Counted from the stretch's first letter, positions 42,641 through 50,609 are shown. The stretch: DNA of 64,000 nt from Litoribacter ruber (GCF_018500185.1 NZ_JAHBGI010000006.1:138589-202588); one strand, 5' to 3'. Numbers and translations: made by a program. The notes: a model not told the origin generated them from the sequence alone.

Positions 42641-43258
42641 ATGATTAGATTTTTACTCGGAATTGTAGTCACCTTAATAATTGGTTTGGGCGTTTTGTTT
42701 TTTATCAACAAAAACGAAAAACAGGAGCAAACGGAGATCAATTCCTCCATGATCCAGGAACAGATAAAAAATGTGGGCAAGCTGGTCGTGGTGGAAGGGC
42801 ACTTCAGCCAAGTGATGGATTATAAAAACACCCGCCAAAATTTCTTCAGGATTTTTCCCTCCAATAAAAAGGTATTGGTGGTGGTCAATGCTAAAGTGAC
42901 GGTTGAGTATGACCTAAGCCAACTGCAAACCCATATCGATGAGGAAAACAGAATGGTTTACCTCAATTACATCCCAGACGCTAACATCAACATCTACCCT
43001 GATTTGGAGTACTACGATGTGACTCAGGATTATTGGAACCCACTAAAGGCTGAAGACCTGAATAAAATCCGCAAAACAGTCGACAATGTGATCCATGATA
43101 AAATCGACAAAAGCGACCTGAAAAAGCGGGCACATCAGAATTTAATTTCCGAGCTGCAGAAAATCTATATCCTGACCAATTCTATGGGCTGGACTCTGGT
43201 GTATGATGAGCAGCCTGTGGAGTCACAGGACATGCTCATGAATATCCGTCTCAGATAA
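42641..43258 (+). CDS. DUF4230 membrane-anchored protein
   Basis: 205 residues with an N-terminal membrane anchor (IRFLLGIVVTLIIGLGVLFF) and an extracytoplasmic or cytoplasmic domain of the DUF4230 family. The diagnostic segment is NVGKLVVVEGHFSQVMDY, followed by KKVLVVVNAKVTVEYDLSQL and NYIPDANINIYPDLEYYDV. The function of the family is not known. The 3' end abuts the convergent thioesterase gene by 2 bp. Confidence 0.85.
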   Translation: MIRFLLGIVVTLIIGLGVLFFINKNEKQEQTEINSSMIQEQIKNVGKLVVVEGHFSQVMDYKNTRQNFFRIFPSNKKVLVVVNAKVTVEYDLSQLQTHIDEENRMVYLNYIPDANINIYPDLEYYDVTQDYWNPLKAEDLNKIRKTVDNVIHDKIDKSDLKKRAHQNLISELQKIYILTNSMGWTLVYDEQPVESQDMLMNIRLR

Positions 43259-43260
43259 GC

Positions 43261-43773
43261 TTACTGCTGAAGCTTCAGCTTTATGGCCTTTACTCTATCC
43301 TTCAATTCCATTTTCGAAATATCCAGATTCTCAGAAGTGGCTTTCAGGTAATCAACGACTGCCCCCTCATGCGTCGTCAGCTTTCCTTCTTTTATGGTCA
43401 CATATTTTAAGGTGGTCCACAGCACGGTTTTCAGTTCCTTTCGAGTATCATCGGTCATATAGTACTCGACCAGCACCGTGTTGTGGTCATACCACAATAT
43501 CCGGGTCATAATTCTCACCCACTCCCCCACTTTGGCAGGCCGCACATAGCTAATATTGTGATTGTACACCACCCAGGCAGCTTTGTATTTCTTGATAAAA
43601 TCAATCATTTCTACACCGTACAACTTGGGCACCTGATCTTCCCGGGCATTGAAGAAATAATCAAAATATTTGGCATTGTTGAGATGCTGCAGCGGGTCAC
43701 AATCTTGAAATCTGATGACTACCCTGCTTTCGGTTTCTTTTGGATAATGCTTTTCCGGATTATATTCAAACAT
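43261..43773 (-). CDS. Acyl-CoA thioesterase-like hotdog protein
   Basis: 170 residues with a hotdog (4HBT) fold. The active-site region is RFQDCDPLQHLNNAKYFDYF near residue 25, with the Asp and the His-Asn pair typical of 4-hydroxybenzoyl-CoA thioesterase relatives. Its start overlaps the end of the upstream DinB-like gene by 8 bp, so the two are co-translated. The acyl-CoA substrate is unknown. Confidence 0.88.
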   Translation of the reverse strand: MFEYNPEKHYPKETESRVVIRFQDCDPLQHLNNAKYFDYFFNAREDQVPKLYGVEMIDFIKKYKAAWVVYNHNISYVRPAKVGEWVRIMTRILWYDHNTVLVEYYMTDDTRKELKTVLWTTLKYVTIKEGKLTTHEGAVVDYLKATSENLDISKMELKDRVKAIKLKLQQ

Positions 43774-44296
43774 GTCTGGTATACCTCTCTTTTAAAATGT
43801 TCATATGATGGATAAAATGCCCGGCCAAAATATTGACAATCGCCCTTGGAGAAATGTTTTTCCCATTTGCCGAACCTACTCTTTGCCAGTCCTGTTCCGA
43901 AAAACTGTGCCCCAAAAGCAGAATTGATTTTCTGGTCTGCTTAAAATCCTCCACCAGGTAATCAATAGACAACACATTGCCGTGAGAATGACTTGCGTAA
44001 TCATCCTCATCAAAACCTGGCAAATTTTGCAGATCCCCTCTGCCAATACACAAAGCTCTATAAGCCATCACCCGCTCCGTATCGGTGATGTGCAAGAGCA
44101 ATTCCTTTGGGGACCATTTGCCCTCCTGATAAGGAGTCCGCAGCCACTTTTCATCCATTTCCAAAAACTCCTCCTCCACCGTCTCCATTTGCTTGACCAG
44201 CAAATCCATCAGGATGGTATCTTCTGGGATCAGTTTCAGGTAGCGGACAAAATATGGATCATATTCACCTTCTTTGGGTACTATGCGCTCATTCAT
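43766..44296 (-). CDS. DinB family protein (second copy in the window)
   Basis: 176 residues, DinB_2 type. Potential metal ligands are in KELLLHITDTERVMAYRAL (H near residue 70) and NILAGHFIHHMNILKERY (H-x3-H near residue 160). It overlaps the thioesterase gene by 8 bp, suggesting a functional pair. The sequence is not close to the other DinB-like protein at 38.3 kb. Confidence 0.88.
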   Translation of the reverse strand: MNERIVPKEGEYDPYFVRYLKLIPEDTILMDLLVKQMETVEEEFLEMDEKWLRTPYQEGKWSPKELLLHITDTERVMAYRALCIGRGDLQNLPGFDEDDYASHSHGNVLSIDYLVEDFKQTRKSILLLGHSFSEQDWQRVGSANGKNISPRAIVNILAGHFIHHMNILKERYTRHV

Positions 44297-44366
44297 ATAA
44301 GAAAACTTTCATGCCATGATCAAAAGGTTAAATTTAGCCTTTATTTCCAAACTAATTATTGAAACC

Positions 44367-45719
44367 ATGAAGCAATTAATTGCGCTAGCACTATTTCTCT
44401 TAGCCTGGGACCTTTCGGCACAGACCAGGATGATCAACCGAAACCCGGAAATTGAAAAAATGGTAAACGAGGTGAAAGCCGAAAACCTGGAACAATACGT
44501 AAGGGACCTGGTGGATTTTGGCACCCGCCATACGCTAAGCGGCACTCAAGATGGAAACAGGGGAATTGTACCCGCTCAGCAATATGTACTGGAAAAATTC
44601 CGATCCTTTGAGGCAGATGCAGGCGGAAGACTTTCTTCCGAGATCGACATGTTCGACATCCCAGGTGATGGAAGAAGGATTCCAGAGGATGCAGAAATCG
44701 GAAACGTAGTAGCCACACTTAAAGGAACCGACCCAAATGACGACCGGATATTCCTCATCAGTGGCCACTTGGACAGTAGAGCCTCAGATGTCATGGACGC
44801 AGAAATTGACGCCCCAGGTGCCAATGATGACGGTTCCGGAGTCGCTGTCGTGATCGAAGCCGCAAGAATATTAAGCAAAATGGAATTTCCCGCCACCATT
44901 ATCTTCATGGCGGTGTCAGGCGAAGAGCAGGGCCTAATCGGTGCTGTGCATATGGCCAAAAAGGCAAAGGAAGAAGATTGGAATATCGTAGCCATGCTCA
45001 ACAACGATATGGTGGGCAACAGCTACTCAAGTGAGACCCACATCAAAGACAACACCAGAGTGAGGGTGTTCAGTGAAGGCATTCCTTTACTTGAAACCGA
45101 AGAAATGGGCAATATGAGAAGATACACCAATGGTGAAAATGACAGCAAATCCCGCCAACTCGCCAGGTACATCAAGGAAATCGGTGACCGCTATGTAGAC
45201 CAGTTGGAAGTGAAACTGATTTATCGCAACGACAGGTTCCTGAGAGGCGGTGACCACACTCCATTTGCAAGAGAAGGCTTCACAGCTATCAGAATGACCG
45301 AGTACAATGAGAACTACCATTATCACCACCAGGATGTGCGGGTGGAAGACGGACAGCAATACGGGGACCTTCCTGAATTGGTAGACTATGAGTACCTGAG
45401 AAAGATCACCGCAGTGAACTTGGCCACTTTAGCTAGTTTGGCGGCAGCCCCATCTGCCCCCGAAAATGTGGGAATCGATGTAAGCAGGCTTGTCAATACC
45501 AGCACCCTAAAATGGGAAAAACCAGCTACCGGAAATCCAAAAGGTTATTATGTCCTGATGAGAGAAACAGATCAATCCATGTGGGAAAAGAAGTTTTACA
45601 CAGAAGACCTTGAGTTGACCGTCCCCTACTCCAAGGACAACTATTTCTTTGCCGTGCAGGCAGTGGATGAGAAGGGAAATGAAAGTTTGGCTGTATTTCC
45701 AAGGCCCTTGAGAAGGTAA
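44367..45719 (+). CDS. M28 family zinc peptidase, secreted
   Basis: 450 residues from the ATG at 44367, which starts a good signal peptide (KQLIALALFLLAWDLSAQ); a start 51 bp up is less likely. The peptidase domain has the M28 zinc set: SGHLDSRASD (H), GANDDGSGVAV (bridging D), VSGEEQGLIGA (E-E), LNNDMVGN (D) and GGDHTPFAREG (H). A C-terminal segment of about 85 residues (APENVGIDVS...) looks like a fibronectin type III-like module. Predicted periplasmic or surface aminopeptidase. Confidence 0.92.
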   Translation: MKQLIALALFLLAWDLSAQTRMINRNPEIEKMVNEVKAENLEQYVRDLVDFGTRHTLSGTQDGNRGIVPAQQYVLEKFRSFEADAGGRLSSEIDMFDIPGDGRRIPEDAEIGNVVATLKGTDPNDDRIFLISGHLDSRASDVMDAEIDAPGANDDGSGVAVVIEAARILSKMEFPATIIFMAVSGEEQGLIGAVHMAKKAKEEDWNIVAMLNNDMVGNSYSSETHIKDNTRVRVFSEGIPLLETEEMGNMRRYTNGENDSKSRQLARYIKEIGDRYVDQLEVKLIYRNDRFLRGGDHTPFAREGFTAIRMTEYNENYHYHHQDVRVEDGQQYGDLPELVDYEYLRKITAVNLATLASLAAAPSAPENVGIDVSRLVNTSTLKWEKPATGNPKGYYVLMRETDQSMWEKKFYTEDLELTVPYSKDNYFFAVQAVDEKGNESLAVFPRPLRR

Positions 45720-45723
45720 ACCC

Positions 45724-45755
45724 AAAAGCTGTCTCCCATCAGGAGGCAGCTTTTT
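45724..45755 (+). terminator. Terminator of the M28 peptidase gene
   Basis: A 13-bp stem (AAAAGCTGTCTCC / GGAGGCAGCTTTT, one G-T pair) with a 5-nt loop and a T-run. Confidence 0.85.
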
Positions 45756-45861
45756 CATTTTTAAGCCTACTCCTATTTTTTCTCCCCCTATTTGAACACC
45801 GAGGTTATTCCAGAGTTTTGTATTTTTACAAACAGACAAAGACACACAAACCAATTAATAT

Positions 45862-47889
45862 ATGAATCCATTGTTGGAAAAATTTGACACTCCATTTGAA
45901 ACCCCACCTTTTGAGAAAATAAAAACTGAGGACTTTTTGCCGGCGATAAAAGAAGCCATTGAGCTTTCCAAAGCAGAAATTGAAAAAATAAAGGCAAACG
46001 AAAACCCGACTTTTGAAAACACCATTGAGGCAATGGACAACGCCGGAGAGAAACTAAACGTAATTTCCTCCATCTTTTTCAACCTCAACTCTGCCGAGAC
46101 AAACGACGATATCCAGAAATTGGCCAGAGAAATCTCCCCTTTGCTCACCGCTTACAGCAATGATATCCTATTGGACAAGGAGTTATTTGATAAAGTGGAT
46201 GCCGTACACCAGCTAAAGGACAAGCTGTCCCTGGACGAGGAGCAGCAGATGCTTTTGACCAAAACCTACAAGTCCTTTGTGAGAAATGGCGCAAACCTTA
46301 ATGAGGAAGACAAAACCAAGCTGAGGGAGATAGACAAGGAGCTTTCCCAGCTTAGCCTTCAGTTTGGTGAAAATGTGCTGGCCGAAACCAATAAATACGA
46401 AATGGTAATCGAGCAGGAAGAACAACTCGAAGGACTCCCTGATTCCATAAAAGAAGCGGCCGCCCATACAGCCACCGAAAAAGGGCATGATGGCAAGTGG
46501 GTCTTTGACCTTTCATTTCCGAGCTATGTCCCATTTATGACTTATGCCAAAAACAGAGAGCTGAGAAAAGAGCTTTTCATAGCCTATAACACCAAAGCCT
46601 CCAAAGGCGACAACCTGGACAATAAAGAGATTATCAAAAAGCTTTTAAAGCTTAAAAATGACCGCATCAAGCTCTTGGGTTATGAGAAATATGCCAGCTT
46701 CATTTTGGAGGAAAGAATGGCCAAAAGCCCTGAGAGCGTGTTGAACTTCTTAAATGACCTGATGGTAAAAGCCAAGCCTTTTGCAGAGAAAGAGGTGAAA
46801 GAGTTGACTGAGTTTGCCAAAAAACTTGACGGGCTGGAAAAGCTTGAAAAGTGGGACTTTGGCTATTATGCAGAGAAACTCAAAAAGGAGAAGTATGCCG
46901 TAGATGACGAGTTGTTGAGACCTTATTTTGAATTAAAAAGCACAGTAAACGGTGTATTTACCACAGCTGAAAAGCTTTTTGGAATCAAATTTAAAGAGAA
47001 TAAAGATATCCAGGTCTATCACCCTGATGTAACCGCCTATGAGGTATTGGACAACCAGGGCATCCACCTTGCAGTATTTTACGCTGATTTCTTCCCTAGA
47101 GCAGGCAAGAGAAACGGAGCCTGGATGACCAGCTATAGAGGGCAAAAAATCAAGGACGGCAAAAACCAAAGACCCCATGTGAGCATTGTGTGCAATTTCA
47201 CCAAGCCCACCAAAACCAAGCCTTCCCTGCTCACATTCAATGAGGTGACCACCTTGTTTCATGAGTTTGGCCATGCCCTTCACGGCATGCTTGCCAACAC
47301 AAAATATGAGTCCCTTTCTGGCACCAGCGTGTATTGGGATTTTGTGGAGCTACCTTCGCAGATCTTCGAAAACTGGTGTTATGAGAAAGAATGCCTGGAC
47401 CTTTTCGCCAAGCACTATGAGACCGGTGAAAAGATACCAGAGGAGCTAATCGAGAAAATCAAGGCTTCAAGCAACTTCCACCAAGGCTACCAGACCATCC
47501 GCCAGATCAGCTTCGGGTTACTGGACATGGCCTACCATAGCACGGACCCCGACAAGATTGCTGATATTCCTACTTTCGAAAAGCAGGCTATGAGCCAAAC
47601 GGAACTGTTGCAACCGGTGGAAGGTACGTTGATGAGCACCTCCTTTTCCCACATCTTCCAGGGCGGGTATGCAGCAGGTTATTACAGTTATAAATGGGCT
47701 GAAGTGCTGGATGCAGATGCCTTTGAACTATTTCTGGAAAAGGGGATTTTCAATGAACAGGTAGCAAAGTCCTTTCAGGAGAACATTCTATCCAAAGGTG
47801 GAAGCAGACACCCTTTGGAGCTTTACAAAAACTTTAGGGGCAGGGAGCCCAAGCCAGATGCCTTGTTGAAACGGGCCGGATTGGTATAA
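45862..47889 (+). CDS. M3 family oligopeptidase (PrlC/Dcp-like)
   Basis: 675 residues, a thimet-oligopeptidase-type zinc peptidase degrading short peptides. The zinc motif is TTLFHEFGHALHGML, followed by the third ligand Glu in WDFVELPSQIFENW. There is no signal peptide, so it is cytoplasmic. The helical N-terminal half (PPFEKIKTEDFLPAIKEAIE) is typical. It is not possible to separate oligopeptidase A from dipeptidyl carboxypeptidase by eye. Confidence 0.93.
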   Translation: MNPLLEKFDTPFETPPFEKIKTEDFLPAIKEAIELSKAEIEKIKANENPTFENTIEAMDNAGEKLNVISSIFFNLNSAETNDDIQKLAREISPLLTAYSNDILLDKELFDKVDAVHQLKDKLSLDEEQQMLLTKTYKSFVRNGANLNEEDKTKLREIDKELSQLSLQFGENVLAETNKYEMVIEQEEQLEGLPDSIKEAAAHTATEKGHDGKWVFDLSFPSYVPFMTYAKNRELRKELFIAYNTKASKGDNLDNKEIIKKLLKLKNDRIKLLGYEKYASFILEERMAKSPESVLNFLNDLMVKAKPFAEKEVKELTEFAKKLDGLEKLEKWDFGYYAEKLKKEKYAVDDELLRPYFELKSTVNGVFTTAEKLFGIKFKENKDIQVYHPDVTAYEVLDNQGIHLAVFYADFFPRAGKRNGAWMTSYRGQKIKDGKNQRPHVSIVCNFTKPTKTKPSLLTFNEVTTLFHEFGHALHGMLANTKYESLSGTSVYWDFVELPSQIFENWCYEKECLDLFAKHYETGEKIPEELIEKIKASSNFHQGYQTIRQISFGLLDMAYHSTDPDKIADIPTFEKQAMSQTELLQPVEGTLMSTSFSHIFQGGYAAGYYSYKWAEVLDADAFELFLEKGIFNEQVAKSFQENILSKGGSRHPLELYKNFRGREPKPDALLKRAGLV

Positions 47890-47892
47890 AAT

Positions 47893-47926
47893 AACAAAAG
47901 GGGATGATAGATCATCCCCTTTTGTT
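47893..47926. terminator. Bidirectional terminator (M3 peptidase / micropeptide A)
   Basis: A 16-bp perfect inverted repeat AACAAAAGGGGATGAT and complement with a 2-nt centre. T-runs are present on both strands, so it also ends the micropeptide A transcript. Confidence 0.9.
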
Positions 47927-47975
47927 TTAACTAAAGTAAATTTTTATACCATATCTAAAAAGTAAGGTTTGAAAA

Positions 47976-48062
47976 TTAAATTACTACGATGAATCCGATG
48001 ATAACGGCCCATGCAATCGCTGAAAGGGTTAAAAACACCTTGAATTTTTTGTCCTCGTTCAT
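47976..48062 (-). CDS. Micropeptide A: 28-aa single-pass membrane peptide (paralogue of B)
   Basis: Reverse strand, ATG at 48062, TAA at 47976. The product begins MNEDKKFKVF, continues with one hydrophobic span (LTLSAIAWAVIIGFI) and ends VVI. It aligns without gaps to micropeptide B at 48469-48555: 21 of 28 residues identical and all seven replacements conservative or small. Ten of the identical residues use a different codon, so the match is kept at the protein level, not just by recent DNA copying. A promoter pair lies upstream and a hairpin follows. The charged N-terminus and tiny size suggest a subunit or regulator of a larger membrane complex. No family is recognised. Confidence 0.75.
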   Translation of the reverse strand: MNEDKKFKVFLTLSAIAWAVIIGFIVVI

Positions 48063-48104
48063 GATAATATAGTTATTTGGTTAATTGATTTCTTTAATAT
48101 GTAC

Positions 48105-48135
48105 GCAAGGTACATTAAAGATTGTTCAAAATCAA
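48105..48135 (-). promoter_or_regulatory. Promoter of micropeptide A
   Basis: On the reverse strand, TTG (48133-48135), exactly 20 nt, then TACCTTGC (48105-48112). The same elements and spacing precede micropeptide B, including the flanking ATG before the box and TATTAA after it. Confidence 0.65.
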
Positions 48136-48353
48136 CTTTTATAGGTACAAAATACACTTTTACGTAGTTAATTTTACAAAAGATGGCCGTAAACGTCTAC
48201 GGGGCAGATTTTATTATAAAAAAAATATTTTTTATTCTTTGGAAATTTATCGAATGGGCTAATTTTCTTTGCTTTTGGATCAATGTTAGGAATCATGGTC
48301 GGCCAGGAGAAAGAAGGATCTGAGGACAGTATATTTACTAATTCCCTTTCCTG

Positions 48354-48386
48354 AAAAAACGAAAGGGATGCTTTCGCATCCCTTTC
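48354..48386 (-). terminator. Terminator of micropeptide B
   Basis: An 11-bp perfect stem, GAAAGGGATGC / GCATCCCTTTC (48361-48371 and 48376-48386) with a 4-nt loop. On the reverse strand it is followed by GTTTTTT. Confidence 0.85.
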
Positions 48387-48468
48387 ATAGTGTGTAATTT
48401 TCTACCATATTAAAAAGTTTTAATGTGGAAACTGCATGGTGACAGTACAAGTGAACAAACGATAGCTC

Positions 48469-48555
48469 CTAAATCACAATTATGAAGCCGATTATGATAG
48501 CCCAAATAATTGCGGATAAAGCTATAAATACCTTGAATTGCTTTTCCTCGTTCAT
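48469..48555 (-). CDS. Micropeptide B: 28-aa single-pass membrane peptide (paralogue of A)
   Basis: Reverse strand, ATG at 48555, TAG at 48469. It begins MNEEKQFKVF, has the span IALSAIIWAIIIGF and ends IIVI. Length is identical to micropeptide A, with 75% identity. Conserved features are an N-terminal charged MNE[DE]K segment, FKVF at the membrane edge, a Ser-Ala-Ile and Trp-Ala within the span, and GFI near the end. It has its own promoter and terminator, so A and B are separate transcripts. A longer reading frame overlapping it in another phase is judged spurious. Confidence 0.75.
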   Translation of the reverse strand: MNEEKQFKVFIALSAIIWAIIIGFIIVI

Positions 48556-48856
48556 GACCTTTTTGCGTTTTATAGATTCTTGACCAGTTACTTAATACAT
48601 ATGCAAGATACATAATTTCAGGTTTTAAATCAATATTTTTAGGCATCAAACACAAAATATTTATTTGATTTTAACGATCCTTTCCAAACATAGCCCAAAT
48701 ATTATAAAATTTTCAATTCAAAATATAACTTAACCTTTTGGATTTAATTTTTTTAGAAATCAATAGACATAGGGTTTACTAAACATTTTATCCCAAAACC
48801 TGTTAAGCCGGACAATGAATTGATTCCCAATTTTTTAAGGAAAATTTGACAGAATT
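48556..48856. other. Leader of micropeptide B and AT-rich spacer
   Basis: 301 bases. The first 80 hold the micropeptide B leader and promoter. The rest, up to the stop codon of the cation transporter gene, is AT-rich with no gene or hairpin that I can support. Confidence 0.6.
48603..48633 (-). promoter_or_regulatory. Promoter of micropeptide B
   Basis: On the reverse strand, TTG (48631-48633), 20 nt, TATCTTGC (48603-48610), about 48 nt before the ATG. It is a close copy of the micropeptide A promoter. Confidence 0.65.
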
Positions 48857-49864
48857 TTATCGCTTGGTAAGATCGTGGTAGTGCTTTTGGTTCTTGGCCA
48901 TATTTACGGCATTCCACCTCACCCTTTTGATCATCTCATATTCCCGAACTTTGCAATCTGTAATTTGGCAGTAATGACAGCACTTAAACGGCACACACGG
49001 GTCCACATGAACGAACACCTCAATATAACCCGGCAAGTTTTCCTTCAGCACATCTTCAACCTCCTCTACCTCGTCATGGACTTTCTTGAGATCGTAGTAG
49101 TATGGAAGAGTCAGGTGAAGGTCAATATGCTTATCAGGGCCATATTGCTGAACCCGCATATTATGAATATCAATCCAATTGTTTTTCCTGCTCAAGTTTA
49201 GGACTTTCACCGCATCAGCCATGGCTATCGGGTTGGTTTCATCCATCAACCCCGCTACTGATTTCCTTACCAAGAGATACCCATTGTAAAGGATGTAGCC
49301 TGCGAAAAACAAAGAAAACACGCTGTCCAACATATACAGACCCGTCCAGTAGATCACCCCAACACCTACCAGCAACACCAAACTCGACACCGCGTCGGTT
49401 TGTAGGTGGCGCCCGTCGGCCTCTAAAGTTAAGCTATGTAGCGCCTTGCCTTTTTTATAAAGCACTAATCCCAGCAGGCCGTTTATCAAGCCACTTATTC
49501 CTACTAGGAACATGCCGGTAGGAAGATGCTCCAGAGGTTCTATGACAAATAAGCCGTAAATGGCCCTGTAAATTATAAAAACCCCAGCGAGCATGATCAA
49601 GGTCCCTTCTATCCCCGCACTAAAGAACTCGATTTTCCCGTGTCCATAGGGATGGTTTTCATCCTTTGGCTGGGCAGAAAGGTAAATACTGTAAAAGGCA
49701 AATCCCGAGGCAATTACATTCACTATGCTCTCGAGGGCATCCGTGAGTATTGCTGTTGAATTGGTAATGTAGTAGGCATAGAATTTCACCATAAGCAAAA
49801 CTACGCTTACAATAACCGAAAGCACGATCCATTTTTTTCTCTCAGAATACACCTTGACACTCAA
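48857..49864 (-). CDS. Cation diffusion facilitator family transporter with Cys-rich tail
   Basis: 335 residues, exporter of divalent metals (Zn, Fe, Co, Cd or Mn) driven by proton exchange. The N-terminal membrane part has six spans. Metal-site motifs are STAILTDALESIVN and ENHPYGHGKIEFFSAG, then LEADGRHLQTDAVSSL. The cytoplasmic domain includes NWIDIHNMRVQQYGPDKHIDLHL. A tail at about residues 290-304 (CVPFKCCHYCQITDC) is not part of the standard fold and could be a metal-binding cluster. The start is TTG at 49864, because a stop codon precedes it and no in-frame ATG gives a whole first span; a GTG at 49852 is an alternative. Confidence 0.9.
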   Translation of the reverse strand: MSVKVYSERKKWIVLSVIVSVVLLMVKFYAYYITNSTAILTDALESIVNVIASGFAFYSIYLSAQPKDENHPYGHGKIEFFSAGIEGTLIMLAGVFIIYRAIYGLFVIEPLEHLPTGMFLVGISGLINGLLGLVLYKKGKALHSLTLEADGRHLQTDAVSSLVLLVGVGVIYWTGLYMLDSVFSLFFAGYILYNGYLLVRKSVAGLMDETNPIAMADAVKVLNLSRKNNWIDIHNMRVQQYGPDKHIDLHLTLPYYYDLKKVHDEVEEVEDVLKENLPGYIEVFVHVDPCVPFKCCHYCQITDCKVREYEMIKRVRWNAVNMAKNQKHYHDLTKR

Positions 49865-49912
49865 CTAGGATGGGACATGTTACCAAAAAAAATCCCTCAA
49901 AAAGAGGGCAAA

Positions 49913-50251
49913 TTAAATAAGGCTTTTTACATTTTCAGGTGGCCTGCCAATGACCGCTTTATCACCTTTTATGATTACTGGCCTTTCCATCAGGATAGGA
50001 TTTTCTGCCATGGCCCTGATCACCTCTTCGGCAGTAAGGTTTTTATCTTTGAAATTTTCCTTCCACACTTTTTCGTTCTTTCTTACCAAGTCTATCGGTT
50101 CCACCCCCAGCTTTCCGACCAGTGACTTCAGATCTTCTGCATTCAGTGGGGAATCAAGATATTTGACCACCTCAGGATTAAGGTTGTTATCCTGCAAAAT
50201 TTTCACAGCCTCTCTGCTCTTTCCACAGCGGGGATTATGCAATATTTTCAT
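49913..50251 (-). CDS. ArsC/Spx family protein (arsenate reductase-like)
   Basis: 112 residues with a thioredoxin-like fold. The catalytic Cys is C9 in HNPRCGKSREAV, as in ArsC of the glutaredoxin-coupled type. The substrate-loop arginines appear in ENPILMERPVII and VIGRPPENV. Whether it reduces arsenate or has another thiol role is uncertain; no other ars genes are near. It lies 48 bp upstream of the cation transporter on the same strand and could share its transcript. Confidence 0.88.
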   Translation of the reverse strand: MKILHNPRCGKSREAVKILQDNNLNPEVVKYLDSPLNAEDLKSLVGKLGVEPIDLVRKNEKVWKENFKDKNLTAEEVIRAMAENPILMERPVIIKGDKAVIGRPPENVKSLI

Positions 50252-50282
50252 GTGATAAGGTTTTTGATGGAAAATAAAGGTA

Positions 50283-50308
50283 CAAAAAAAGCCGGATAAA
50301 CCGGCTTT
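50283..50308 (-). terminator. Terminator of the CsbD-like gene
   Basis: An 8-bp stem AAAGCCGG / CCGGCTTT with a 5-nt loop, running on the reverse strand into TTTTTTT. Confidence 0.8.
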
Positions 50309-50314
50309 AGATAT

Positions 50315-50500
50315 TTAATCATCAAAAAGGGTCTTTTTGAGATTGTCTTTGGTTTCTCCAGTCTTTTTCTGAAGCTTGCCCAATAGCTCATCCTCTTTTC
50401 CTTCGATATAGGTTAGATCATCATCGGTCAAGTTACCGTATTGTTGTTTTAACTTGCCCTTGAGCTCATTCCAGGTTCCTTTCAATTTCAAATTGGCCAT
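50315..50500 (-). CDS. CsbD-like stress protein
   Basis: 61 residues from the ATG at 50500 (MANLKLKGTWNELKGKLKQQ); a longer frame from 50584 is not supported by the family. The CsbD signature is present: GTWNELKGKLKQQYGNLTDDD, then EGKEDELLGKLQKKTGETKD [each part of a continuous region]. Members are small, soluble, and induced by general stress in many bacteria; the molecular role is unknown. Two ACGTTCC repeats lie in the upstream region. Confidence 0.9.
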   Translation of the reverse strand: MANLKLKGTWNELKGKLKQQYGNLTDDDLTYIEGKEDELLGKLQKKTGETKDNLKKTLFDD

Positions 50501-50524
50501 AGTGGTTATATTTATGTTTATGAT

Positions 50525-50557
50525 ACGTTCCACTATCCAAAAACTATTCCACGTTCC
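50525..50557. repeat. Pair of ACGTTCC direct repeats upstream of CsbD-like gene
   Basis: ACGTTCC at 50525-50531 and 50551-50557, 26 bp apart start to start, 25-57 bp upstream of the CsbD-like ATG. Both lie on one face of the helix (about 2.5 turns apart), which may be a regulator site or alternative-sigma elements. Confidence 0.4.
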
Positions 50558-50601
50558 TAAGCCATTTTGAGAAATTGCCAGCATGATTGCAAACCTTTCC
50601 T

Positions 50602-50609
50602 TAACTTTG
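50602..50609 (+). promoter_or_regulatory. Putative -7 box of the TPR lipoprotein gene
   Basis: TAACTTTG, an exact TAnnTTTG match, 26 nt upstream of the ATG. A TTG at the right distance is lacking. Confidence 0.4.

Larger units (their letters stand above)
48063..48468. other. Intergenic region between micropeptides A and B
   Basis: Holds the leader and promoter of micropeptide A on its left and the terminator of B on its right. The middle (about 48140-48350) is AT-rich. A short open stretch on the + strand there encodes a hydrophobic segment but has no start codon, so I do not call a gene. Confidence 0.6.

Noticed and set aside
48183..48323. 46-codon + strand ORF between the micropeptides, and an overlapping hydrophobic frame (GLIFFAFGSMLGIMVG)
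   Set aside because: The ORF has a poor composition and no promoter. The hydrophobic frame looks like a membrane span but lacks an in-frame start before the span; it may be a decayed small gene but cannot be supported.
48410..48655. 81-codon - strand ORF
   Set aside because: It covers micropeptide B and its promoter in another frame and resembles no protein; the shorter paralogous frame is better supported.
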